39,460 nucleotides of DNA, from positions 1-39,460 of the forward strand of contig SXSX01000106.1 of the NCBI GenBank assembly GCA_005793295.1. Reading direction: 5' to 3'. This DNA is from Burkholderiales bacterium. GTDB taxonomy: Bacteria; Pseudomonadota; Gammaproteobacteria; Burkholderiales; Burkholderiaceae_C. The translations under genes and the position numbers were made by a program. Shown piece by piece: positions 7,296-15,830 of the stretch (positions are counted from its first letter, which is position 1; each line of letters starts with the position of its first letter). The notes below the pieces were generated by a model. It was not told the DNA's origin. It did no database searches and was given only the letters and a program-made list of their open reading frames with translations.

Positions 7296-7315
7296 TTTAA
7301 GGGAAAGCACTTAAA
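7296..7315. promoter_or_regulatory. Second inverted repeat in the divergent promoter region
   Basis: TTTAAG (7296-7301) and CTTAAA (7310-7315) form a 6-base inverted repeat with an 8-base spacer, in an AT-rich stretch 40-60 bases before the Crp/Fnr-family start codon. A further short palindrome AGGTG-A-CACCT lies at 7332-7342, close to the start codon. Both could be operators or promoter parts; short palindromes occur by chance in AT-rich DNA. Confidence 0.3.
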
Positions 7316-7353
7316 ATTTAGTTCTGTTTACAGGTGACACCTCCCTTTTCAAC

Positions 7354-8058
7354 ATGGATTCCCCGAGCCTGCATTCCGTTGGACGAGCCTTCAAAAACAT
7401 GGATGTAGAGGCCTTATCACAAACCTGGGCAGTGAACTCGGCATTGAACCAACGCTCAGCTCAGGCATTGCTGGGGATTGGCGTGCTGCGTCATTGGCAA
7501 GAGGGTCAAGTGGTGCTCAGCCGGGGGCAGTCCATCTCCACCGCACTGCTGCTTATGAAAGGGCGCTTGCGGGTCAGCGTGACGACCTCCGAAGGTGAAG
7601 AACAATTGCTGCGCTGGATGTTGCCGGGAGAAATTTCTGGCTTGAGCTCAGTGTTTGCAGAAACCACCTATCCGGCCGATCTGGTCTCGGCGACCCCCAG
7701 CCAGGTGCTGCACATCGAACGCGCTAACTTGCTCGATCTGATCACTCAGGACGCTTTGGTGGCGGTGGATCTTCTGCGCATTTTGGGCTTGCGCATCAAC
7801 CAGTTGTTTGACACCTTGGCTGACCAGGGGATGCATACCTTGGAGCAGCGTGTGTGGGCCACTTTGGAGCGCCTCGCTACATTTAACAGCGTGCAAGTGG
7901 CCGACGGCGTGCAGCTGCGCGTAAGCCAATCGGACTTGGCACAAGCCGCGATGGCCTCACGCCAAAGGGTCAACCAGCAGCTGCGCCACTTTCAGGACAA
8001 GGGCCTGATCCGGCTAGGCTACCGCAATATCGTCTTGCTGCGGCCAGCTCGCCCGTGA
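7354..8058 (+). CDS. Crp/Fnr-family transcriptional regulator without cysteines
   Basis: 234-residue DNA-binding regulator. An N-terminal cyclic-nucleotide-binding-type beta-roll covers about residues 35-125 (WQEGQVVLSRGQSISTALLL and WMLPGEISGLSSVFAE), a dimerisation helix about 130-160, and a winged helix-turn-helix about 165-230. The recognition helix is near 199-211 (AMASRQRVNQQLRHF). There is no cysteine anywhere, so it cannot carry the Fe-S cluster of FNR itself; a small-molecule, haem or nucleotide signal is possible. The FNR-type SR motif is present, but the Glu that normally contacts the TTGAT half-site is Gln. It is divergent from the microcompartment operon with a shared 166-base intergenic region, which makes it the likely local regulator. 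An alternative ATG at 7399 would shorten it. Confidence 0.88.
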   Translation: MDSPSLHSVGRAFKNMDVEALSQTWAVNSALNQRSAQALLGIGVLRHWQEGQVVLSRGQSISTALLLMKGRLRVSVTTSEGEEQLLRWMLPGEISGLSSVFAETTYPADLVSATPSQVLHIERANLLDLITQDALVAVDLLRILGLRINQLFDTLADQGMHTLEQRVWATLERLATFNSVQVADGVQLRVSQSDLAQAAMASRQRVNQQLRHFQDKGLIRLGYRNIVLLRPARP

Positions 8059-8087
8059 AACTCTCAAGCGACCAAGCGGGCCATCGT

Positions 8088-8570
8088 TCATAAAGCCAAT
8101 GCTGCGGTGTTTTTAACTTCTTCCATCACCGCGTAAGTGCGCGTCTCGCGCACACCGGGCAACTGCCACAACACGGTGCCCGCAAACGCGCGGTAAGCGG
8201 CCATGTCGGCCATGCGGGTTTTAAGCAGGTAGTCAAAGCCGCCGGCGACCATGTGGCACTCCATGATTTCGGCGCGTACTTGTACCGCCGCTTTAAACGC
8301 CTCGAACACATTGGGCGTGGTACGGTCGAGCAGGACTTCGACAAAAACCATCATCCCCGCACCCAATTTCAAGGGGTTTAAACGGGCTTCGTAGCCCAGA
8401 ATAAAACCCTCTTTGCTTAAGCGCTGAACCCGCGCCAAAACAGCGGTGGGCGACAAAGCCACGGCCTGCGCCAATTTCAGGTTGGAGATGCGCCCGTCGT
8501 CTTGCAGACAGCGCAAAATTTTCAGGTCCGTTCGGTCTAAGTCGGCTTGAGAAGCGGTCATGTGTTGCAT
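8088..8570 (-). CDS. Lrp/AsnC-family regulator, probable regulator of putA
   Basis: 160-residue Lrp-type regulator. The N-terminal helix-turn-helix (LDRTDLKILRCLQDDGRISN, then LAQAVALSPTAVLARVQRL) is followed by the ligand-binding RAM/ACT domain (MMVFVEVLLDRTT, then VMECHMVAGGFDYLLK-type segment read here as IMECHMVAGGFDYLLK, and a LPGVRETRTY end). Length is typical. It is divergent from putA across 95 AT-rich bases, the arrangement of proteobacterial PutR/BkdR-type regulators that respond to proline. A second ATG at 8561 is possible. It converges with the Crp/Fnr-family gene, 29 bases apart. Control of putA is inferred from arrangement and from the lack of a DNA-binding domain in this PutA. 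Confidence 0.92.
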   Translation of the reverse strand: MQHMTASQADLDRTDLKILRCLQDDGRISNLKLAQAVALSPTAVLARVQRLSKEGFILGYEARLNPLKLGAGMMVFVEVLLDRTTPNVFEAFKAAVQVRAEIMECHMVAGGFDYLLKTRMADMAAYRAFAGTVLWQLPGVRETRTYAVMEEVKNTAALAL

Positions 8571-8665
8571 TATTCACTATTTAATACTGTTATTTTAGTG
8601 ATTAATTAATCTTTAAACCATGGAACATAGTGCACCGTACTTAATTTGATTTTGAGAGTTCCACC
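8571..8665. promoter_or_regulatory. Divergent Lrp-type regulator/putA promoter region
   Basis: This 95-base AT-rich gap must hold both promoters. TCACTA (8574-8579) and TAGTGA (8596-8601) are 6-base inverted arms separated by 16 bases, next to ATTAATTAATC. The layout suits Lrp-family binding, but the site is short and the assignment is a guess from position. Confidence 0.4.
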
Positions 8666-11600
8666 ATGACCGTAGCCCAACGCCTGCCCAGCCCCTACCG
8701 CACAGAAGCTGACATTGTTTCGCACCGGCTGCAGGCCTTGGCCAACGCCTTGGACTGGGCCGCAGCGGCGCAGGTAGCCGCCCCCTGGGTTCAGGCCGTG
8801 CGCGACAACCCGCCGCCGTTTTGGGCCATGGAGAGCCTGCTCAAGGAGTACCCCATTTCAAGTGCAGAGGGTTTGGCGCTGATGCGATTGGCCGAAGCGC
8901 TGCTGCGTATCCCTGATATGGACACCGCCATTGCTTTGACTGCGGACCAGTTGGGCCGGGCCGACTTTGCCGACGGCGGCGACCAAGTGTTGTCACGGCT
9001 CTCCAGCGCTGCGATTGCGCTGTCCAAACATTTTTTACCTGAAACCGCAACAGACGGGCCGCATAAAACCGGCCTCATAGGCAAACTCGGCGCCAAGACA
9101 GTGGTTGCAGCGACGCTGCGGGCTGTTCAATTACTGGGGCGGCAGTTTGTGCTGGGCCAAACCATGACTGAGGCCATGAAAGAAGCCGAAGCAGCGCGAA
9201 AAAAAGCCAGCAATACGCTCACGTTTTCTTACGACATGTTGGGTGAAGGCGCGCGTACCGAGCGTGACACGCAGCGCTATTTGCAAAGTTACCGCGACGC
9301 CATCGGCTTTATTGCACAACATAGCCAGGCTAGCGCAACACCAGAAAAAAATGACGGCATCAGCATCAAGCTCAGCGCTTTGCACCCGCGCTATGAAGAC
9401 GCGCAAAGCCAGCGCGTGATGCGGGAGTTGGTACCACGCGTAGAAAGCTTGTGCGAGATGGCGGCGCAGGCCAATATCAACCTCACCATTGACGCAGAAG
9501 AAGTCGACCGGCTGGAGTTGTCTCTTGAAGTGTTTGAAGCCCTGGTGGCGTGGGTTGCAAAGCACTACCCAGAGTGGCGCGGCCTGGGTTTGGCGATGCA
9601 AGCCTACCAAACGCGGGCACTGGAATTGATAAACCATGTGGCACATCTTGGGCGCACCTACCGCGTGCGCTTGATGTGTCGTTTGGTCAAAGGGGCGTAT
9701 TGGGATGCAGAGATCAAACGCGCCCAAGAGCTGGGCTTGGCGCATTACCCCGTTTTTACCCACAAGCACCACACCGACGTGTCTTACTTGGCCTGCGCCC
9801 GTGCGCTTTTGGCAGCAAGCGATGTGATTTTTCCGCAGTTCGCCACGCACAACGCCGCAACCATCGCAGCCCTCTTGCAGATGGGCGCAAAAAGCGCGGC
9901 GCCGTTTGAGTTGCAACGCCTGCACGGCATGGGTGAAGGCGTGTACCGCGAGGTGCTGAAGAACCCTCTGGTCGGGTGCCGCGTGTATGCGCCGGTGGGT
10001 GCCCATAAAGACTTGCTGGCCTATTTGGTTCGGCGCTTGTTGGAGAACGGGGCCAACTCCTCGTTTGTGCACCAATTGGCAGACGAATCCGTGGGAATGA
10101 AAGATTTACTGATTTCACCGCTGCGCCTCGAGCCCCATCCCTCGCTGCCTTTGCCAGACGACCTATTTGGCAAAGACGCAGGAGGCCGCTTAAACAGCGC
10201 GGGCCTCGACCTCACAGTGCCCAGCATGACAGCGCCTTTATGGACCGCATTTGAATCTCAACCGGTGCCCCACGTTGCACTAACCGAGCCCGCCCATGTG
10301 GGCCTTGCCTTTGCAGCAGCAAAGCAAAGCTTTCCCGCTTGGAATCACCTGGGTGTAATGGAGCGTTCACGCATCCTTCAAACGGCCGCCGACCAACTCC
10401 AAGCGCAAACGCCTGCAGCCTGCGCCCTCTTGGTTAAAGAGGCTTTCAAAACCTGGGGCGATGCCGTTGCAGAGGTGCGTGAAGCGGTAGACTTTTTGCG
10501 CTACTACGCCCTAGAAGCCGAGCGCATCATGCAGCCCCTGGCCATGCCGCAAGCGCTTGGGGCTGCGGTTTCTTCAAACTTCGCCTCGGGCATTTCTGCC
10601 TTCGGGATAACCGGAGAAACCAATACCCTGAGCCTGACAGGGCGTGGGGTTTGGGTGTGTATCAGTCCATGGAACTTTCCGCTGGCTATTTTTATGGGCC
10701 AAGTTGCTGCGGCACTCGCCACGGGCAACACAGTACTGGCCAAACCCGCTGAACAAACGCCCGGCGTTGCTGCTTTTGCGGTGCAACTGCTTCACGCCGC
10801 GGGCGTTCCCCAAGACGCCTTGCAACTCCTGCATGGGCCGGGTGAAACGATTGGCGCTGCGCTGGTCGCCCACCCTGGCGTGGCGGGCGTCGTTTTTACC
10901 GGCTCCACCTCCGTCGCCAAAACGATTTGCCGCGCACTCGCTGCCAAAGACGGGCCTATCGTCCCTTTGATTGCTGAAACCGGCGGCATCAACGCCATGC
11001 TGGTGGACTCTAGCGCTTTACCAGAGCAAGTGGTTGACGCGGTGGTGGTGAGTGCGTTTCGATCGGCCGGCCAACGCTGCTCGGCGCTGCGTTTATTGTG
11101 TGTGCACGAAGACATTGCCGATAGCGTGATTGAGATGCTCCAAGGCGCGGCCCAAGAGCTGCGCGTTGGCAACCCTGCCGAGCTGGCCACAGACCTCGGG
11201 CCGGTGATTGACGCGGAGGCCTTTGCCAACATCACCGCCCACATTAGCCACTTAAAGGCCAAGCACACACCGCTAATTACACCATCCACATCAAAGCCTG
11301 GGGCTGAGGTCGACTTTCCTTTTTTGATAGCGCCCCACGCTTTTGAGGTAGCGCACATCGCCGATGTCAATGCAGAAATTTTCGGTCCTGTTTTACAAAT
11401 CGTGCGCTGGAGCGGCGACCCTTTGGCGGTGGTAGAGCAAGTCAACGCACTGGGATATGGCCTCACCCTAGGCATCCAAACCCGCATCGACACCCGCGCT
11501 CATGCGCTTGCCAACGCAGCGCACATCGGCAACGTGTATATCAACCGCAACATGATTGGCGCAGTGGTCGGGGTTCAAGCGTTTGGTGGCGAGGGCCAGA

Positions 11601-11725
11601 GCGGCACCGGCCCCAAAGCCGGCGGCCCCCACTACCTTTACCGCTTTTGCACGGAACGCACCGTGACAGTCAACACCACGGCGGCAGGTGGCAACGTGGG
11701 GCTTTTAGCTAAGGGTTTAACCTAG
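8666..11725 (+). CDS. putA: Bifunctional proline dehydrogenase / L-glutamate gamma-semialdehyde dehydrogenase
   Basis: 1019-residue enzyme converting proline to glutamate in two steps. The FAD-dependent proline dehydrogenase barrel covers about 120-450, with ISIKLSALHPRYED, NLTIDAEEVDRLELSLEVFE, RLVKGAYWDAEIKRAQ, FATHNAATIAALL and FELQRLHGMGEGVY. The NAD-dependent aldehyde dehydrogenase half (about 510-1000) has SPWNFPLAIFMGQVAAAL, VVFTGSTSVAKT, E771 in AETGG and the catalytic C805 in GQRCSAL. It lacks the N-terminal ribbon-helix-helix of E. coli PutA and the long C-terminal domain, so it is the compact type of about 1000 residues and cannot repress its own gene. Proline uptake (putP) is not in the window. 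Confidence 0.98.
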   Translation: MTVAQRLPSPYRTEADIVSHRLQALANALDWAAAAQVAAPWVQAVRDNPPPFWAMESLLKEYPISSAEGLALMRLAEALLRIPDMDTAIALTADQLGRADFADGGDQVLSRLSSAAIALSKHFLPETATDGPHKTGLIGKLGAKTVVAATLRAVQLLGRQFVLGQTMTEAMKEAEAARKKASNTLTFSYDMLGEGARTERDTQRYLQSYRDAIGFIAQHSQASATPEKNDGISIKLSALHPRYEDAQSQRVMRELVPRVESLCEMAAQANINLTIDAEEVDRLELSLEVFEALVAWVAKHYPEWRGLGLAMQAYQTRALELINHVAHLGRTYRVRLMCRLVKGAYWDAEIKRAQELGLAHYPVFTHKHHTDVSYLACARALLAASDVIFPQFATHNAATIAALLQMGAKSAAPFELQRLHGMGEGVYREVLKNPLVGCRVYAPVGAHKDLLAYLVRRLLENGANSSFVHQLADESVGMKDLLISPLRLEPHPSLPLPDDLFGKDAGGRLNSAGLDLTVPSMTAPLWTAFESQPVPHVALTEPAHVGLAFAAAKQSFPAWNHLGVMERSRILQTAADQLQAQTPAACALLVKEAFKTWGDAVAEVREAVDFLRYYALEAERIMQPLAMPQALGAAVSSNFASGISAFGITGETNTLSLTGRGVWVCISPWNFPLAIFMGQVAAALATGNTVLAKPAEQTPGVAAFAVQLLHAAGVPQDALQLLHGPGETIGAALVAHPGVAGVVFTGSTSVAKTICRALAAKDGPIVPLIAETGGINAMLVDSSALPEQVVDAVVVSAFRSAGQRCSALRLLCVHEDIADSVIEMLQGAAQELRVGNPAELATDLGPVIDAEAFANITAHISHLKAKHTPLITPSTSKPGAEVDFPFLIAPHAFEVAHIADVNAEIFGPVLQIVRWSGDPLAVVEQVNALGYGLTLGIQTRIDTRAHALANAAHIGNVYINRNMIGAVVGVQAFGGEGQSGTGPKAGGPHYLYRFCTERTVTVNTTAAGGNVGLLAKGLT

Positions 11726-11797
11726 GATTGTCAAAGCAGAAAATTGGGAGTACGGTGAATTAAATCTTCTTATCCACACCAAGATCGGATCTCTGAC

Positions 11798-12784
11798 ATG
11801 GCACTCTCTCATTTCCCACGCTTACGATTTTTGTTGGTATTTTTAGTCGCCTTTTGTGGGATGGCGGTTGTCACAAATAGTTTTGCGCAAAACACCACCA
11901 TCAAAGTTCTCGTCGGATTTCCCCCCGGAGGCGGCACAGATGCAATAGCGAGGATTTTGGCGGAGAAACTTAAAGACGCGCTTGGCACCCCTGTGATTGT
12001 GGAAAACAAAGCCGGCGCTGGTGGTCAACTCGCGGCGCAGGCCCTCAAGGCTGCTGCGCCAGACGGAAACACCCTGTTTCTTACCCACGACCACTCCGTC
12101 ACCATCATCCCCTTGGTGATGAAAAATCCAGGCTTTGATCCTTCGAAAGATTTTGTTGCTGCCGCTGGCTTTGCCACCTTTGTCAATGCGCTTGCAGTTT
12201 CGGGTGGTACCCCCGCAAAATCGGTCAACGACTACGTTACTTGGGTTCGCAACCAAGGGAGCGGGAAAAGCACTGTTGGCGTACCCGCGCCGGCCTCCGT
12301 ACCAGAATTCTTAGTTAAAGTCATTGGCCAAAAGTACGCTCTTGACTTGCAGGCTGCGCCCTACCGCGGCAGCGCACCCATGATGGGCGACATGCTTGGC
12401 AATCAAATCGCTGCCGGCATTGCCTCTATCCCTGATTTCATAGAAAACCACAAAGCTGGCAAAGTGCGTGTAATTGCGGTGATGGGAGGTGCGCGTCAGG
12501 CCGTGATGCCCGAGGTACCAACCTTTTCTGAACTCGGCTTAACGGGCTTTGAAGACGTTCCGTACTACGGTTTTTTTGCTCCAGCAGGAACGCCCAAAGC
12601 TGTTTTGGATCGCTTCTCTGACGCATTGGCCAAAGTACTTTTGCTTCCCGATGTAAAAAGCCAACTCACCGCCTTGGGATTGACTGTGGGCCACATGACC
12701 CCCGAACAACTCGCCCTCCGAGAACGCGCCTACGCTCAGGTATGGGCGCGTACCATCAAAGCCAGCGGCTTTCAAGCACAGTGA
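11798..12784 (+). CDS. Bug/TctC-family periplasmic tripartite carboxylate receptor (orphan)
   Basis: 328-residue binding protein with a Sec signal peptide (LLVFLVAFCGMAVVTNSFAQ, cleavage near residue 31). The mature protein begins IKVLVGFPPGGGTDAIARI, the characteristic first ligand loop of Bug receptors, followed by VIVENKAGAGGQLAAQALKA, an APYRGSAPMMGDMLG segment and ARQAVMPEVPTFSELGL. Bug receptors are strongly expanded in Burkholderiales and bind organic acids, amides or aromatic acids. No TctA/TctB membrane genes are present, as is common for Bug paralogues. It follows putA by 72 bases on the same strand and ends one base before the convergent acidic gene. Ligand unknown; proline linkage is not supported. 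Confidence 0.93.
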   Translation: MALSHFPRLRFLLVFLVAFCGMAVVTNSFAQNTTIKVLVGFPPGGGTDAIARILAEKLKDALGTPVIVENKAGAGGQLAAQALKAAAPDGNTLFLTHDHSVTIIPLVMKNPGFDPSKDFVAAAGFATFVNALAVSGGTPAKSVNDYVTWVRNQGSGKSTVGVPAPASVPEFLVKVIGQKYALDLQAAPYRGSAPMMGDMLGNQIAAGIASIPDFIENHKAGKVRVIAVMGGARQAVMPEVPTFSELGLTGFEDVPYYGFFAPAGTPKAVLDRFSDALAKVLLLPDVKSQLTALGLTVGHMTPEQLALRERAYAQVWARTIKASGFQAQ

Positions 12785-12785
12785 A

Positions 12786-13280
12786 TTAAAAATCAATCTC
12801 CAGCGGCGTAGGCAGCTTGTCATCCAAATACAAGCTGTACTCATCCCACACGCCTTCGCCGTAGTGCTTGTCACACAGGGCTTCAATATCGCCTAGGGTG
12901 ATGAATAAGGTGCTAAACATCACGTCGTAGAAAAATGGCTGCTCCGTTCCTGCGGCCTCGTCCACCTCCAAATGAAAGCCGTGAACCCACACGCGCTTGC
13001 CGGCGTATTTGGCTTCAAACGCCGCCTTGCGCTTTTGGAATTCGGCTTCTTCGTATTCGTCTTCTGACAATCGGCGCAGGTGGTAGGCGTTGCCGTGCAA
13101 GGGGTGGGCCGGGTCGAGCTGCATATCAATCATGTGCCACTCGCCAGACATCTGGTTGGCCACATTGGCCAATTGCTCCGGCGTGATATCACCTTCCCAG
13201 TGCACAACGTCGATGCAGTTCGATTGACCCACTTCACCGTCCCAGATACTGGCGCTGTGGCGCATGGTTTTTGTGTGCAT
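12786..13280 (-). CDS. Acidic protein of unknown function
   Basis: 164 residues from the ATG at 13280 (MHTKTMRHSASIWDGEVGQS), chosen because AAGGGAAT precedes it; the frame is open to 13370 but that part runs into the promoter side of the divergent gene. The protein is rich in Asp/Glu (for example SEDEYEEAEF and VWDEYSLYLDD) with several Trp, His and Tyr, no signal peptide and no membrane segment, so it is probably a soluble cytoplasmic protein. One aromatic stretch, EQPFFYDVMFSTLFITLGDI, is likely a buried core. It is divergent from betC (154-base gap) and convergent with the Bug receptor. I do not recognise a family; codon use resembles its neighbours, so the gene looks real. Confidence 0.7.
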   Translation of the reverse strand: MHTKTMRHSASIWDGEVGQSNCIDVVHWEGDITPEQLANVANQMSGEWHMIDMQLDPAHPLHGNAYHLRRLSEDEYEEAEFQKRKAAFEAKYAGKRVWVHGFHLEVDEAAGTEQPFFYDVMFSTLFITLGDIEALCDKHYGEGVWDEYSLYLDDKLPTPLEIDF

Positions 13281-13434
13281 TGCGGATTCCCTTTTGGCTT
13301 GGATGAAAACTCCTACCAGTCTACCCCCGACGCAGGCCAGATATTGCAAGTCGCAAAGCGTGAGCCGCAAGGTCTTTTCCTCCCCAAATTTTGTTAACCT
13401 GTCAGCTTTCCCATTGAACTCTCATCTACCGCCT

Positions 13435-14961
13435 ATGTCTTCCAAACGCCCGCACATTGTGTTCATCATGGCCGACCAAATGGCCGCACCCCTGTTGCCC
13501 ATGTACAACCCCGCGTCGGTAGTGAAGATGCCCCATTTGTCTGCCTTGGCCGCTGCCGGAGTCACCTTTGATTCAGCCTATTGCAACAGCCCTTTGTGCG
13601 CGCCCTCGCGGTTTAGCTTGGTCAGCGGTCAGCTGCCCTCGCAGATCGGTGGATTTGACAATGCGGCCGACTTTGCCGCCGACGTTCCCACCTACGCCCA
13701 CTACCTTCGCAACCTAGGCTACCGAACCGCGCTGTCCGGACAAATGCATTTTTGTGGCCCCGACCAATTGCATGGGTATGAAGAACGCCTAACAAGCGAC
13801 ATTTACCCAGCAGACTATGGCTGGGCCGTGAATTGGGATGAACTTGAGGTCCGTCCGAGCTGGTACCACAACATGTCGTCCGTGCTCCAAGCCGGCCCTT
13901 CGGTACGAACCAATCAGCTCGACTTTGACGAAGAAGTTGTTTTCAAGGCACGCCAATACCTTTACGACCACGTTCGCAACACGCCCGAACAACCGTTTTG
14001 CCTCACGGTCTCGATGACCCATCCGCACGACCCCTACACCATCCCCGCCGAGTTTTGGAACCTGTACCAAGACAGCGATATTCCCATGCCGCGCAACCCC
14101 ATCGCGCAGGCTGCGCAAGATGCACACTCCAAGCGCTTGCTCAAAGTGATAGACCTGTGGGACAAACCCGTAAGCGACGAAGCGATTCGCCGCGCACGCC
14201 GCGCCTACTTTGGCTCGTGCAGCTATGTCGACGCCAAAATTGGCGAAATTCTTAAAACTTTGGACGACTGCGGGCTGCGCGAGGACACCATCATCGTTTT
14301 CTCTGGTGACCACGGCGACATGCTGGGAGAACGCGGTCTTTGGTACAAGATGCACTGGTTTGAAATGGCAGCCCGCGTTCCATTGGTGGTCTGTGCGCCC
14401 GGGCGTTTTTCTCCCCACAAGGTGTCGCAAAGCGTATCCACCATTGACCTTTTGCCCACGTTTGTTGAGCTCGCCGGCGGCGCGGTTGACCCGCAATTGC
14501 ACTTAGATGGCCGCTCGTTGATGGCACACCTTCAAGGCCTAGCAGACACGCCAGGCCACGACGAAGTCATTGGCGAATACATGGCCGAAGGCAGCAAAAC
14601 GCCGCTGGTGATGATCCGACGCGGACCGTGGAAGTTCATTTACGGACAAGACGACGTCTGCATGCTGTTTAACTTAGACCAAGATCCCGACGAGTTAAAC
14701 AACCTTGCCGAACAAGCCGCATACCAAGACACGGCTCGCGCCTTTCACGAAGAAGTTGCCAAGCGCTGGGATCTCCCCGCCCTGCACGCCCAAGCCCTAG
14801 CCAGCCAACGCCGGCGTCGCTTGGTTGGCAAAGCCTTGGCAACAGGCAAACTCACCTCCTGGGACCACCAGCCCTTCGTCGATGCCAGCCAACAGTACAT
14901 GCGCAACCATAATGATCTTGACGACTTGGAGCGCAGGGCGCGGTTTCCGGTGGTGACTTAA
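13435..14961 (+). CDS. betC: Choline-sulfatase
   Basis: 508-residue type I sulfatase, expected to hydrolyse choline-O-sulfate to choline and sulfate. The start at 13435 gives MSSKRPHIVFIMADQ, the normal sulfatase opening. C55 in SPLCAPSR is the cysteine converted to formylglycine. Choline-sulfatase features follow: SGQLPSQIGGFDNAADF, the TALSGQMHFCGPDQLHGYEE region, VFSGDHGDMLGERGLWYK with metal-binding Asp/His, and a C-terminal choline-sulfatase tail with SWDHQPFVDASQQYMRNH. No betA, betB or betI is adjacent, so choline would have to be used elsewhere. It also gives sulfate for growth. An upstream in-frame extension to 13264 is rejected because it overlaps the divergent gene. Confidence 0.93.
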   Translation: MSSKRPHIVFIMADQMAAPLLPMYNPASVVKMPHLSALAAAGVTFDSAYCNSPLCAPSRFSLVSGQLPSQIGGFDNAADFAADVPTYAHYLRNLGYRTALSGQMHFCGPDQLHGYEERLTSDIYPADYGWAVNWDELEVRPSWYHNMSSVLQAGPSVRTNQLDFDEEVVFKARQYLYDHVRNTPEQPFCLTVSMTHPHDPYTIPAEFWNLYQDSDIPMPRNPIAQAAQDAHSKRLLKVIDLWDKPVSDEAIRRARRAYFGSCSYVDAKIGEILKTLDDCGLREDTIIVFSGDHGDMLGERGLWYKMHWFEMAARVPLVVCAPGRFSPHKVSQSVSTIDLLPTFVELAGGAVDPQLHLDGRSLMAHLQGLADTPGHDEVIGEYMAEGSKTPLVMIRRGPWKFIYGQDDVCMLFNLDQDPDELNNLAEQAAYQDTARAFHEEVAKRWDLPALHAQALASQRRRRLVGKALATGKLTSWDHQPFVDASQQYMRNHNDLDDLERRARFPVVT

Positions 14962-15059
14962 ATACTTGGTTTACTAAATAGGTGGCGTTTTTGGAATAGA
15001 CTAACTTGCTACGCTGAGGCTGGGCACCCACAACAAACACATTAGCCATATTCAATTTC

Positions 15060-15830
15060 ATGCCACTGATTTCCGCTTACATCATCGCCTTCAACGAAGC
15101 AGAAAAAGTACGCGCTGCCATTGAAAGCGTGCGTTGGGCTGATGAAATTGTGATGGTGGACTCTTGGAGCACCGACGGAACGGCTGAGCTGGCTGCCCAA
15201 TTGGGTGCCAAGGTCGTACAAGTCACATTCCAAGGCTTTGGCAACCTGCGCAACCACGCCATCGCCGCTTGTTCCCACCCTTGGATTTTCAGCCTCGATG
15301 CCGACGAGCGGTGCACCCCAGAGGCCGCGCAAGAAATTCGCCGTATTACCCAAGACCCCAGCGCGCTGGACGCCTACCATACGCCAAGGCGTAACTTCTT
15401 CATGGGCCGCTGGATTCGGCATTCGGGTTGGTACCCCAATTACCGCCAACCCCAGCTTTTTCGCAAAGGGGCGATGTCTTACGACCTCCAGCCAGTTCAC
15501 GAAGGCTATGTTTTACACAGCACCAAGCCCTTAGGACACATGCAAGCCGCCATTTGGCAGTTTCCGTTCAAGAACTTGGCCGAAGTGATGCACAAGGCCA
15601 ACCGCTACTCCTCCTTAGGCGCTGAAAAAATTCAACACAAGAAAATAACCATGGGCTCAGCCCTGATGCACGGAGCCTGGTCATTTTTGAAGCACTACTT
15701 ATTTAAGCGGGGGTTCTTGGACGGATGGGCTGGGTTTGTAATTGCCTTAGGCAATTTTGAAGGGACGTTTTACCGCTACGCCAAGGCACTTGAAATTCAA
15801 AAGGGCGATGAATGGCGACCCCCAACATGA
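15060..15830 (+). CDS. Family 2 glycosyltransferase, WaaE/KdtX-like LPS core transferase
   Basis: 256-residue cytoplasmic GT2 transferase. It begins LISAYIIAFNEAEKVRAAIE, has VMVDSWSTDGT (32-42) for nucleotide-sugar binding and the metal-binding D80-A-D82 in SLDADER. It then shows the WaaE/KdtX-type run RNFFMGRWIRHSGWYPNYR and LFRKG, then HEGYVL. The family adds a sugar (heptose-linked beta-glucose in enteric WaaE) to LPS inner core. It is the first gene of the plus-strand surface-polysaccharide operon and its end overlaps msbA by 19 bases. The symbol is left out because the acceptor sugar cannot be read from sequence. Confidence 0.9.
   Translation: MPLISAYIIAFNEAEKVRAAIESVRWADEIVMVDSWSTDGTAELAAQLGAKVVQVTFQGFGNLRNHAIAACSHPWIFSLDADERCTPEAAQEIRRITQDPSALDAYHTPRRNFFMGRWIRHSGWYPNYRQPQLFRKGAMSYDLQPVHEGYVLHSTKPLGHMQAAIWQFPFKNLAEVMHKANRYSSLGAEKIQHKKITMGSALMHGAWSFLKHYLFKRGFLDGWAGFVIALGNFEGTFYRYAKALEIQKGDEWRPPT

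Noticed and set aside
9131..10075. Minus-strand frame of 314 codons within putA
   Set aside because: Antisense shadow of the proline dehydrogenase domain; no Shine-Dalgarno or recognisable motif.
13264..13434. N-terminal extension of choline-sulfatase
   Set aside because: It overlaps the divergent acidic gene's start and is unlike sulfatase N-termini, which begin just before the IVFIMADQ strand.
13789..14502. Minus-strand frame of 237 codons within betC
   Set aside because: Antisense to a conserved sulfatase; translation has no coherent domain.
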